Assembly (NCBI RefSeq): GCF_963678635.1
Contig: NC_087065.1
Location: forward strand, 20,899,480-20,963,479
Source: Symsagittifera roscoffensis
Taxonomy: Eukaryota > Xenacoelomorpha > Acoela > Convolutidae
Direction: 5' to 3'
Length of the DNA: 64,000 nt
Shown: one piece after another, positions 23,061 through 34,380 of the stretch
How the letters are laid out: each line of letters opens with the position of its first letter
Numbering within the stretch: the first letter of the stretch is position 1
Made by a program: the position numbers and the translations under genes
Notes under the pieces: model-generated
What the model saw: only the letters and a program-made list of their open reading frames with translations
Told to the model about the DNA's origin: nothing
Database searches by the model: none

Positions 23061-24214
23061 ACAACAAGGAAAAAAGCTAAAACACACCCGAATACAAGCT
23101 TCCTCCACATTTGTTAAATGGAGGAAACAAAAAAACGCCCGAATACAAAATGTCTCCTCATTTTTTAAATGGTCCGAACAAAAAATCCCTTAAATTTAAC
23201 TACAATTAATTATTTAATGTTTCGACTGTCACGAAGCTTTATCAGATAAAACTAATTAAATAATCACAGGCAATTCAATTTTGCTTATACGAAATGAACG
23301 ATACGAAAATAAACGAAATCGACTAAAAAACGAAAACAAATTCTGAAACAAACAACCAAAGGACAGCAGCAAAAGCATCAATGAACAAGAATTTATTGGG
23401 CTTTCTTGCACTCCCCCTACCTTTGAATTTCAGTTTTGAAAAACTATTTCAACATTGTCACAATGCAGTGAAATTTTGCATGATGAACAACTTAATTATT
23501 GTGAACTCATTTTTTCGTCATACCGTACATCGTAACATCATGCAATCAGTCATAATAACACTTAGACAACTAAAAAAAATGAAGGAATGAAATGCGGGGA
23601 GAGTGGAAAAGAGTGAATGGTTGACTCTTTTGGATAAATATTTAAAGTTTCGAGTTTCAAAATAAAGGTATGTAAATTATGTTTACAAATAGATTTTTTA
23701 AATACACTTGAACAGGTCATGTCTGATTATTTAAGTTTCTTAATAAAAAAACTTATTCATGTTAGTTTAATTCTTTGTGGTTTGACTTTTGATTTCTAGT
23801 AAATTTATTTGCTAAAAGAAAGACAAAACCACTTGATTAACTGAGTTTCAAGTGGCGTGAAAAAAAGTGAGTGAAGTCTAGATAAAAAATTGATGTTAAA
23901 TTTCAAAACTCACAGCGGACTGAAAAGAGGGCTCTTTATCCCCCCCCCCCCCCCCCCCACCTCTTATAAGCATCAATTTTATGGTGTAACGCGGGATTTT
24001 ACAAGGTTAAACATGACGACCAAATATGTTTGTCTTGGCCTAATTAGTTCGCATGCCAATTTTTGTAATATTTCAATAATGTGAACAAAACTTCACTATT
24101 AAATTTTTGCAGGTGGGGGAAAAAGAGCCGAAAAGAATATCAATTGATACAACTTACTGAAACTGTGTTCATTTCATTTCTTATATCATCTAAAAGCTCT
24201 ATTAATTTCATGAA

Positions 24215-24370
24215 ACTTTCATGATTGATATTTCGACTGGATCAATTGATATTTCTCTTATTCCGCTGGGAATTCTGAAAACAAAAGTCAGAGTTTTAAA
24301 ACTTGAAGTCAATCGCTTTTTTTATCACGTCACTTGAACTTTCGTGAGTCGAGAGCGGATTTTGCTTCGT
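24215..24370 (+). repeat. Family A partial copy
   Basis: GACTGGATCAATTGATATTT, TTCCGCTGGGAATTCTGAAA and TTGAAGTCAATCGC are diverged family A blocks in order. Confidence 0.4.
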
Positions 24371-25534
24371 TTTGCTTGACTTGCGATACAATTCAGGCGT
24401 AGCATTACAGGCTGCAGAATAAAAGATGAGATGGAAATAACAATGTCGAAAAAATTCAATTTCAGAAACACATTAGCAAAATAGCCACCAGCAGTATAAA
24501 AACTTTTGAAATTTACCGAGCCCTTAAGCCGACAATATATGAAAGACGCCCTTGAGCAGAAAACAAAACAAAGCCATCAGAAACTGTTGTGATAAAAAAT
24601 AAACTGTAAAACTCATTCAAAAACCGAATTCTTAAACCAACACAGAACAAAGACTGTCAATTGTAGTAAAACCTATTTAAATCAGAAAGAAAATCCAGGC
24701 TTTGTATTTCAATCCGGCAAAAAATGCACAGACAACCGCTAGTCCGACAACTCAATTTTTACCCAGAGAAACATATTCCAATTTCCTAACCTAGATTACA
24801 TACTGAGAAAGATCCGACCATGAATTCGAATCCCAATCCTCAGGGAGCAAAGGCAACTGTGTTACAAATCTAGAACAAGTGAGAATGTGTCTGGAAGTTG
24901 CTATGAGTTGAAAACAAGGAAAGATCAATTTCTTAATGATTTATAAGACGTTATTTACTGGAAAAACGTTAAGCCGAAAAAAAATAATGATAAACAACAT
25001 CTACACACAGATGCCAAGCTGAGTTTTGCACCACTAGCGAAAAAAATGGAAGAAAATATTCGAAAAGGTCGAAAAAACTAGATCTATCAAAATGAATTCA
25101 GCTAGTTTTGAAACAAAACATGCCAAGACAATAGAATGTAAAATAAGCGTAGGAAAACAATGTACCCAGCGGTAACAAAGCCAAAATTGCCTTGTCAGAA
25201 ATCCTTTAAGCCAAAAAAAAATCAAAAAATTTAAGACTAATAAGAAGTTATTAAACCACCCTCACCCTCAAAACACAGACACGCACAAACAAACTTTTTT
25301 CGCTCATCGAAAGACGCAATATGAGGGCACTTATCCGATCTAATGTAGGCCGAAACCTACCAAGCTGAAAAAAGGAAGAAAAAAATCGAAAAAGCCGGAA
25401 AAAATTGTTGTCATGAAAAACTTGAACTATAATTCTTTTAAGATTTTTAGCATTTTTCGGTTGAACGACTCGAAATTAAGTCACTTAGCGGATAAAAAAT
25501 AGACCGAAATCATTAGGGCAGAATAAAGTTTTGG

Positions 25535-25975
25535 ACAGTTGGAACACAGTAATGAACGCAAGGAAACCGAAAAAAAGGCAGACTTGTTTTTTCAAAAACT
25601 TTCACTTTTGAATGTCGAAGACAAAAACAGAAGGCCTTAAAACTCTTTGAATTTGTAGAACAATTTATGATGGACACATTTTTGTTAAAATTAACCCAAT
25701 TTGAGAAAACTGGATCAATAGGTAAACTTTTATTTCGCTGGGAAATCTGATAATTAATTTCCATTTTCGAAATTTGAAGTCGATCACGTTTTTCGTGACT
25801 TTTACACTTTTGCTGTTAGATAGCGGTGAATGCCTTCCTTTTAACAATGGAAATGCACCGTTCTTAAAAAGAGATCACGTCAAACGGCGAAAAATAAAAT
25901 TTGAGCCTGAAAAATTTTTTAAAAAAAAACAAAAAAAATCAATTACGTTCATTAGTCTTAAAAAAGAAAATCTAT
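25535..25975 (+). repeat. Dispersed repeat family A copy
   Basis: GACAGTTGGAACACAGTAATG, GCCTTAAAACTCTTTGAA, CCAATTTGAGAAAACTGGATC, GTCGATCACGTTTTTCGTGAC and GCCTTCCTTTTAACAATGGAAA occur in the family order. Confidence 0.65.
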
Positions 25976-26504
25976 GAAGTCAAGTTTCGTAAAAGTGCAA
26001 ACAGCAGAGGTAAATCAGCACACTTAAGACTTTTTAAAAAATCAATTCTACAATATGGCAACTAAGCCGACAAAACATAAGCAGATAATAATAAACCAAG
26101 AATTTTCTTTGAAACAAACTATTTCTTGTTTGAAAAAAAACAGGCCCTGTCAGAATCGCACCTAGGACCTTTGTTTTACCAGGCTATTCGTTACTTCAAG
26201 ACCATGTGAGCAGATGACGCACAGAATATTGAATTCATCAAAGGTATTTACGGGAAAAAGCCTAGTACCCGATTGCAATACTTTTGCTTATCATTAAGTT
26301 TCTAAGCGTTTTGATAGTTCTCTCGACAGAACACGCACTAAAAACTACACTAATTTGAAAAAAAAACCCCTCTTTATGAAGAAAGATATCAAATTTGACG
26401 CAAAAACGAAGCTTCGCTTCGCACACTTGCGAGAACACGACAAAAAGCAGCTCTATTAAGTGCAATAATAAAAATTAGAAATAAGCCTCAAGTAAAAAAA
26501 AAAT

Positions 26505-26690
26505 GCGGCTACCTCTGAAATTCAAACCTGCGACATTGAGATTAAGAGAATCACACAATAAGTACTCAGCGACAGAAGCTTACTAGGCAGCAAACACTAG
26601 CCAAAAATAAAGCAGAGAACAAATGCTATGCAATTTCCAAAGCTACAGTGAAATTTCCATAAATAACGCTTTTAATGAACACTTTTATTT
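26505..26690 (-). repeat. tRNA-derived SINE, third copy
   Basis: On the - strand, TCTTAATCTCAATGTCGCAGG then GTTTGAATTTC repeats the anticodon-arm and B-box blocks of the 4765 copy. On the + strand AAACACTAGCC, AATGCTATGCAATTTCCAAAG and CTACAG repeat the body of the 4945 copy. Confidence 0.45.
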
Positions 26691-28271
26691 GACAGCTAGT
26701 TTAGAAAAAAAAAAGAGGGTCCGTAATAATACACAAAGATGATCGCCTAAGCTGATCGCCATTACACTAAGCTGATCGCCATTTCATGATAAACCAAGAA
26801 GCAGCACCAGCGGTAGGTAAGCATTCAGGATCATTTACCGATTTAACTTAAATTGAATTCGATCAGCCGAAAAAAATTGTAGCCAAAACAATGAGCATCA
26901 TTGAAAATCATTGTTTTACGCCTCATCCCTTCTGAAATTCATAAAAGCGTAAGAAAACTATTTTCTTTCAAAACTATGCAATATGAGGTAACTACGGTGA
27001 TAGAATAAGTCGAAACCATTCATCGAAAAAACTCAAAATTAGAGTTGGTAAATTTTTACATTACAGCACAACTTTTTCTATTATAGTAAAAACTGCTGAA
27101 GACAGATTAAAAATCCATGTTTTGGAAATTAAGCCAACATACAGCTATTATAGTTGTTATTTGTCAAAAAGATTAAGGCACTCAATATTTAACTGATAAA
27201 AATATTGAGCACAAACTTTCCATCCTTTCTTTGAAACTCGGAACGAAAATTAGTAAGCGAGTAATCATACGATGAAAAAATTACTCTATAGAAAATAATA
27301 TCTTGTATTTCAAAAAAATATATAAATAGGAAGCCAGGACAAAAATTGAGACGAAATCGACAAAACCGAAATAGAAATCCGACATTTTTTTCAATAGGCT
27401 TGATTCAAAATGTTTCAGATCATGTCAAATTCCAAATCATATACATAGCACGATAAACTATAGGCTGTAAATAACTTTAATTTTCATAAAACTGAGCATG
27501 TCGCGACTTCTTGCAGTAACCACTTTCTCAGAAATCTAAACCAGATCCTTACGGCAAAAAGTCTAGTTGCCGGAGTGCAATCAAAATTATACACAACATT
27601 CATGACCTCAAATATTTAACAAAACTAATGATTATAAAATCTCATAACAATTTTCTGAAGCTTGCCTGAAACGGAGGTTGTTTCAAAAATTTTATTGACA
27701 ATATTTTAAATTTGCAAAATATTAAAATTTTATTTTACGACAATAAAATCACAAAAAAATGATAAGGAGAAATGAAATATTGCCAAAGAGCAAAAAATAA
27801 ATAACTTCAGCAGCTCATAATATATTGTATCAAAATCTGTTGGTTATTGTACATCATACACTTACTCGTAAATCTAACTACTAACACTGCAAATGTCGTT
27901 AAAATCACAGCAGAAACAAAATGGCGTTACAAAAATCGTGTTTCATCTTTTAAAAGCCGATTGACTCACTTCATCGGAAGATATTTTAACAAGAATGAGT
28001 CAGCCATTTGATGGCGACTGAAATTAACTATTAGAAAAAGTAAATGAAAACTAATTATTACACTGGAAGAAAAAAAATGATACAAAAGTTTGAAGTGGGG
28101 ATGTCCAATAAACAGAGAAAAATAGATAACGACGGCCAACTTGCGTTGTTTGTACCCCGTAATGCTGTGATGCCTCTCAAAAGAACACGGAAACACAAGA
28201 CCAGTCATGTAAAGAAGCCACGCCTTGACTTGTCTCTAGGATGGTGCTCATTAGAAGCCATTAAATCTTCG

Positions 28272-28373
28272 TCAACCGTAAAATTCGGATCCTTCGTCTG
28301 GTTTCTCAAACTGTTTCGCTTCTTCTTGCATGCTCTCTTTGATTTTTAGGATAGCAGCTGACTCCATTGTATC
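28272..28373 (-). CDS. Candidate alternative 3' exon of SSBP or separate small ORF
   Basis: After an acceptor (gtattttag) the frame reads D-T-MESAAILKIKESMQEEAKQ and on to EFYG and TGA, 33 codons plus stop. It is in phase with a possible donor GGG|GTTGGT near the end of the SSBP terminal exon, and other donors in SSBP are also GTTAG-type. It would then replace the short VGF end. It also has its own ATG. I do not recognise it. It could be a chance ORF; its charged helical composition suggests otherwise. Confidence 0.35.
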   Translation of the reverse strand, partial: DTMESAAILKIKESMQEEAKQFEKPDEGSEFYG

Positions 28374-28556
28374 CTAAAATACGAAAACAATCAAAGCAAC
28401 AAAAACGTTTCATCTTAACTAATCGAGGGAAAATAAGGGGAAAATAACAGATGATATTTTTTCATAAAGTCAGCAAATTCTGCAGAAAAAGGTTACTTTG
28501 AAAAGAACAACAATTTTCCATAATTATTGGTACTTGGGTTCTACGGAAATGTGATG

Positions 28557-31058
28557 TTAAAAACCAACCCCTGGTCCGGGACCCGATGTCGGTTCCGAAG
28601 AAACTGAAGTTTGTGAATGCAGTGGGGTCGAAGGAGCCTGGCTCTGCTGCATAGGTTCACTAGAATTTGCACTTCCTGCCGACGCTCCAGGCAGTGAAAA
28701 TCCAGGACCAGGAGGACCCGATGACGGAGGCCTGTTTCCACCACCCGATGCAGAGTTTCCGCTAGGCGGTGGTGGAGGACCTCGCTGCATTACTGAAAAC
28801 GGATCGTTCTGTGGGCCGTTCTGGGAACTCGGACCTCCACTTCCATCCATACTTTGTGGACTTGGTTGCATGATACTACCTGGAGTTCCGGGACCTCCGT
28901 TAGGACCAGGACTCATGCGCGAATTAACGGACCATGGCCTTGGAGACCTAAAAAGCAAAAGTTTTAGATCTGAAGTGAATCCAATCTGATAATCCACTAA
29001 GCCTCGTCCGCTATTACGGCTACTAACATTCTATTGACTCCGCCCATAGGATTTGGTGCTGAGGCACCGGAAGGTGGTGCCGAAGGGGGCATGTTCTGTG
29101 GGGGAGGACGCATGAACTGCGGACTAAGCATTGCGTTGGCCACTGGGGTTGTAGCTCCGGAGACAGAGGTACCACCTCGTGAATTTACTGGTGCGACTGG
29201 CGAGGGCATTCGAGGAGACATGGCCGCGATAGAACCATGAGGTCCAATCATTTCTGAACAAATTTACAATTGACTCATGAGTGCATTTCATAAAGTATTA
29301 TAGCAATGTCTACTCAAGAACTCTCAACTAACCCGGTCTAGAAGGGTCCATCATATGTTGGGTTACCTATAACATGGGGGAAAATACATCATCACCCACT
29401 ATCATAGCATAAAATTGAAAGTTATGGAAACAACGCTTCAAAAATGACAGACACAGATTTTCATAAGATTACGACAGCAAGGAGCCAAAAACAAGTGAGT
29501 CTCTCGATTTAGATTTTCTAACCATAGAAGGTGACATGTTTCTAAGTGGAGCAGGACGAGGTCCGAATGGCCGAGGTCCGAAGTGGGGCGATGAGTAAAA
29601 CATTGGATGTGGACCTGTGACCGGGATACCGTCAGGGCCTGCTCCTCCTGGCATTGGCATCATATTAGGCGGAGGTGGTCCGTTTCCGGGGTTGAGGGAG
29701 TGCTGCTGAACAAATTCGAAGGTCACGCAAAGGCTAAACTTTGTCACAGAAGACATGAAATTAGATTGCTTACATAATCATGGAATGCTTTGGCTTCTGG
29801 GCTGTGATCACAAGAGTCTCTTCTCTCAGGAGCTGCACAGTAGAGATCCCAGAACACGCTATAAATCAAGCACATTTTTGTAGTATGTTCAAAGAAGGCT
29901 TTTCTGCCTGGTTTCACCGTCATTGCAGCGAATGGAGCAAACTTAACCGATACTGAGCGTTCGAATAATTTCACTAGGCTCAAACATAAGGTCGGGCCAT
30001 ATCAACACAACACGTGCAACAGCAAACAACATCGCCGCATTCTGCCGAAATTTTGAATAGATGCCTGATTATGCTATTGACGATTTTATCCTATCAGGCA
30101 AAACTTCGACTGACTCACGCATAAGAGAGCTCGAAAAAGCAATTCAAATAGCTGGAAAAATTAAGGCTTTCAACTGGGCCAAAAAAAATCCCGGGCGAAC
30201 AAAAGTAATTAGTTCCCCTGTGGGACTCACCTCCACCAGCAATGCAGAAATCCAGGAGGCTCGCCGAGAGTTATGTTCTTCTCCCATCGTATCTAAATCG
30301 AAGAAAACACTTCAGATTATATTTTGTTTACTTACTAGTTTAACTTACTATATGTAGTCTCGATATCTTACCTCACTTAAAAACGTCTGTGCAGCTTGTT
30401 GGGCCCCCACGTGCAGCAGGTACTCGTACACATACAACGCCAGTCTAAAATACAGAATTAGAAAATTTACTCGGTTAGGTTTAGTGTTTCACCAAACGAT
30501 TTTAGATCGTCATTATACGAATAGCTCTTAAACAACTGATTTTGGCATAATTCCACTCAAATGAGAATTTTTTTTGTTTGAAATGCACACATTCAAATTG
30601 TTTTTGGCAATTTTTTTAAAGTATTTTTTCGAAAAAAAGTTAAAAGAAAGTTGTAAGATAGCTAAATTCCTTACAAATCTTAAAAACGTTTTAAGCTAGG
30701 GTAATTTTTGTCAAACCGGAATGATCAAACCGGGTATGCTGAAGCATTTAAAAAACTAAGGCGGTTTCTTTTGCTTTGACTTCTGAGCCCATATATTTTA
30801 AAGTATTCTACCTAGAACCTCCTATATCACTTTCAAAAGCATAGACAGATCTTTGAAATGATCTTCAGAACTCTCTCAGATACTCGAATCCCAAAGAGCA
30901 TCTCCTTCAGTTCTATTTTTCTGTCTCCATTCAAGGTAGATTAGAACATCATAAAGACGCCTTCGAATGTATCGGTTATTCATGCCATGTGCTTACTTCT
31001 CCTTGGCTTGACTGTCTGAAGGGACTGTGTTGGAGTTCTTCCCCTTGTTGTTAAACAT
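28557..31058 (-). CDS. SSBP: Single-stranded DNA-binding protein SSBP2/3/4 (Ssdp) orthologue
   Basis: Eight exons: 31058-30997, 30444-30372, 30292-30231, 29858-29774, 29705-29523, 29366-29333, 29253-29028, 28947-28557. Phases agree and total 1116 nt, or 371 residues (vertebrate SSBP3 about 388). The N-terminal LisH/LUFS domain is strongly conserved: [37 protein letters not shown] and [14 protein letters not shown]. The rest is Pro/Gly/Met/Ser-rich disordered sequence. SSBP proteins bind and stabilise LDB1/Chip and act in Wnt-enhanceosome and LIM-homeodomain complexes in the nucleus. Three donors are GTTAG-type, and one exon is only 34 nt. The start MFNNKGK matches the family MFAKGK; an in-frame ATG nine bases upstream follows directly on an acceptor (TAG at 31068-31070). 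Confidence 0.93.
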
Positions 31059-31606
31059 GCTTCTCATCTACAATTAGCCCAGTCCACTGACGCAGTAAAC
31101 TTGATTTTATACCCTGATGAACTTTTCTAGATTAATCACCAATCCACCAAACTCAAGGTCCATCCCATCTGAAACATACATAACTAATATTGTCAGGATT
31201 TTCATCACCAACCTCATCAGGATTTTGAAATAAGACTCGACAAAGGATTTGTTATCCGGTCGTCTTTACAATCCGCTATGACGATTTCTGAGCAACTCAG
31301 TACCAACGCCATATTTACGCAAACCATTTATGAGCATCATAAACTATATCCAATTATATAAAAGACTGAATTGTACTGCTCATGGGCTTTCTGATTCACG
31401 AGGAAGCAAATGTTCCCAAAAAAAGACCGATTTTCACGCGTATTTTGTTCAAATAACGATCAGCTAACACAATTTTCGGGTATTAAGTCTTTTGAACTTC
31501 CATGCTCTCAGGGATTTTCTTTCCTGCTGATATAGCGACATCGAAAAGAAACTAATTCTTGAAACATTGCAAGGTACATATTAAATTTCAGAAAACTTTG
31601 TAGTGA

Positions 31607-32359
31607 CTACAAATACAAGTTATCAAACTGTTTCGAATATCTGGCAGAAAAATTATCAACCGTTTTCGACCACAAAATTGAATCGTTCTTCTTCGCGAAC
31701 TTCTGTAAACACTCACTAACAAGCTGTTTACAAAACAGGAACGACGGTTTATGCAAGATGTACGCATTGGCTGAAATCGAACATTCAGAGTCCGCGGCAA
31801 AAATTGTCAAGAAAGCGGCAGATAATCCCTCCATGAAATTACTATCGATATCACAACTTCTGTCGTTTTTCAAAAGTGAAGATTTTATTTCCCCCTCTTC
31901 CAAACAGAAGTGCTCAATGAAAGGTTCTTCAACTCTTTGGTTCTCAGCACATTTCACAATATTGAAACATTTTACGCCTTGTAAACACTCAATCAGATCA
32001 ATTGCCAATTCAGAAGCTGCTTCTCCCGGGATTTCTTTTTCAGACACCATAAACAACTGTTTTGACTGGCGACTGAAATTGATATGAAGGTTATAAACAG
32101 CGGAAAATTTCTCAGAAGTCAATCGCAGAACAATTTCACCCAAATGTATCAAATCACTCTCTCTAGTAGATTTGATGGACTCTGCTAGACATTGAAAGAA
32201 AACACTGGGCTCCGGTCCTAGACACAAGAAAACCTCAGCCTCATGAGAGACTGATTTCAAAGTGGCTCCCAAACCATCCGAGTATGATATGTCTATATTG
32301 CAGTCGTCGTCAGAGACACCTGGCACTCGGGAGGTCGCGAAATTTATCTCTCCGAACAT
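31607..32359 (-). CDS. PSMG1: Probable proteasome assembly chaperone 1 (PSMG1/PAC1)
   Basis: A single-exon frame of 250 residues (human PSMG1 288). The N-terminus MFGEINFATSRV followed by an acidic patch resembles the FFGEVV-plus-acid start of PSMG1. EPSVFFQCLAESI resembles its NPSVFLCQC strand. NFMEGLSAAFLTIFA resembles NIVHDLPAAVLSYC, and both proteins end in N-I/L-Y. PSMG1 forms a heterodimer with PSMG2 that guides alpha-ring assembly of the 20S proteasome. The match is patchy and I rate it as likely rather than sure. An acceptor (gtttcag, CAG at 32365-32367) lies 5 nt upstream of the ATG. SSBP starts 549 bp downstream on the same strand. Confidence 0.55.
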   Translation of the reverse strand: MFGEINFATSRVPGVSDDDCNIDISYSDGLGATLKSVSHEAEVFLCLGPEPSVFFQCLAESIKSTRESDLIHLGEIVLRLTSEKFSAVYNLHINFSRQSKQLFMVSEKEIPGEAASELAIDLIECLQGVKCFNIVKCAENQRVEEPFIEHFCLEEGEIKSSLLKNDRSCDIDSNFMEGLSAAFLTIFAADSECSISANAYILHKPSFLFCKQLVSECLQKFAKKNDSILWSKTVDNFSARYSKQFDNLYL

Positions 32360-32604
32360 TATTTCTGAAACTCAATGTTTAAATAGTTCAATAAATTGGA
32401 TGAAATCTTTGGAAAAAAATTCATTGCTATGACAATTTGAAGCGCGTTGAAGAAATATTTGGGGTATTCTACTCACCATTATTGCATTAAGAGATAGTTT
32501 TAAAATTTTACAGCAACTAGAGCAAAAATTGAGGCAGAATGCAACCATAGCTTCGAATGGATAACCACTAAAAAGATGTACGCAGAAGAACAAAATCAAT
32601 TTCA

Positions 32605-32920
32605 AAGCTAACAAAGATAGCAGCTTGCTGTGTCAGCAGCACAAAATGTTTCCACCACAACAAATGAGTTAAAGAATTCAAAGGCCTTAAAAAACGATAA
32701 CAAAATACATAACTGTTTCTCAAATTTCAAAAATGGCCGACAGACAGTTGGAAAAGAGTTAAAGAACGAGAATAAACAGAAAAAAAAACACATAATTTTT
32801 GGAAAAACATCAACTTTCGAAATTCCAAAAATAAAAAGATGCCCTAAACTGTCTTCGCAACTTTTTGATAAAATTAAACCAATTTCAGAAAACTTGATCA
32901 ATAATTTAAATTATTAAGAA
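32605..32920 (+). repeat. Family B motif followed by family A partial copy
   Basis: AAAGATAGCAGCTTGCTGTG at 32610 is a B motif. GGCCGACAGACAGTTGGAAAAG at 32735 and CCAATTTCAGAAAACTTGATCA are family A blocks. The A copy is shortened and diverged. Confidence 0.45.
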
Positions 32921-32939
32921 AACTGTCTGAGAAAATTGA

Positions 32940-33260
32940 TGAAATAGACGACATACAAGTTAGCTTTATGGGTGGTAGATCAACTATTGATAACATTTTT
33001 CTTTAGGACAATTGAAGCAACTGTTTGCGAAAAAAAAGCCCTGCATCACTTATTTGTTGACTTGGAAAAAGCTTTCGACCGTGTTCCCAGAGAACTGATC
33101 CCATGGGCTCTGAGGCAACAGATATCCTGAAAATCTGGTAAGACTGATAAATTTGCACACCGAGTCAAAAACCAAAGTTTGACTGCCCCAGGGATGCAGC
33201 GACTACTTCAAAATTAAAAGAGGCGTGCATCAAGAATCTGCACATAGCCCATAGCTATTT
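32940..33260 (+). pseudogene. Decayed LINE reverse-transcriptase fragment (RTE-like)
   Basis: The + strand shows, across frameshifts and stops, a MGGRSTIDNIF block and then HHLFVDLEKAFDRVPRELI and WALRQQ. These are the conserved reverse-transcriptase palm motifs of RTE-type LINEs (GRST-D-IF, then VDLEKAFDRVPR). The YxDD region is not intact. No function is expected. Confidence 0.65.
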
Positions 33261-33879
33261 ATAATAGTAATGGAAGAGGCTACGAGAAACAATTGCTCCA
33301 CGGTACCGTGAGATATGCTATGTGTAGATGGCCTTGTAATATCAGCTGAAACGAAATACCAGTCTAATAAAAAATTATATACATGGAGATAAGGCTCTGC
33401 AAAACGAGATTTACAAGTTAACTAGGATAAGACAAAACATTTGATTCAAGCCAAAAAAGCATACTTCAAAAAACCTGAAAACTTCCATGCGCTTGTTGTT
33501 TAAAAGTATTCGGCGCCAATTCAATACGCTGCAATTCTTGTAATCGATGGGATCATAAAAAAAGCAGTGATCTGACGAATTATGTTTGTCCAAGATGAAA
33601 TAATCCTTCGAATTATCTCTCAAACCAGAATGCTACTCTACAGATCAATCCTTTTCAGAACCTGTACAGTCATAGATTTCTGCTATTTCTTGCATCATCG
33701 TGATATACGTGCATCATCGGTCAACCTGGGCGCAGACCAAGGCGATATCCAGCTCTCGTATGAGTGCTAATATGAAAGCTTAGCGTATAATAACAGGAAA
33801 CACTCAAAGAAATCACAAGACAGAGTTAACGGAATAACAAGACAGAGTTACCAACAAGCAATGAGATGACAAGTCTTGT

Positions 33880-34380
33880 TGATCTGGACCAGCTACATGT
33901 GCGGTCACGGCTACTTGATTTTGGCCATCTTCATCCGAGAGGAATTGACCACGCGCTTAATTCTGTAAAAAGACCAGCAGGAAGACTTCAAAAACGCTAG
34001 ATGGATTGTATTGAACGGGACGTGAATAATGTTGAGCCTCAAACCCAGTGCCTCGATCGGTTGGCAGGGAAAACGTATCACATTCCAAAAAAAAGCTTGA
34101 ATATAACAGACCGTGTGTCCAACAGAAAGACCTAAAACCTAAATACCGCTGTATCAATTGTGCGAAACAAAACTGAATAATTTAAGCCTCAAACCCACAG
34201 ACTGCCTTGATCGAATCGCATGGAAGAACGTATTATATTCCATTAAATAGCTTGAATGTATTTCCGAATGCCCTAATCTGAATACTCGAAGTGGTCAAGC
34301 TATCCAGATATACCATTGCTAGCTGTCCAACCCCGCCACAAAGCGAAAACACACAATAAACGCATTAGTAGTAGTAGTTA
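33880..34380 (+). mobile_element. 3' end of a LINE remnant with TAG simple-repeat tail
   Basis: Two related blocks, at about 34020-34110 (GAGCCTCAAACCCAGTGCCTCG) and 34180-34290 (AAGCCTCAAACCCACAGACTG), encode variants of the LINE C-terminal DR-x-W motif (DRIAWK in the second). The element ends in AATAAACGCAT followed by four TAG units at 34366-34378. It probably belongs to the reverse-transcriptase fragment at 32940. Confidence 0.5.

Larger units (their letters stand above)
20623..28271. other. Gene desert between PIAS and SSBP
   Basis: AT-rich with only repeat fragments and poly-C or poly-A runs. If the PIAS first exon lies upstream, part of this is its first intron. No open frame here has a domain I recognise. 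26700-27960 shows nothing beyond low-complexity A/T. Confidence 0.5.

Noticed and set aside
30061..30357. A 98-codon + strand ORF with plausible composition
   Set aside because: It overlaps, antisense, the SSBP exon encoding [17 protein letters not shown]; no independent support.
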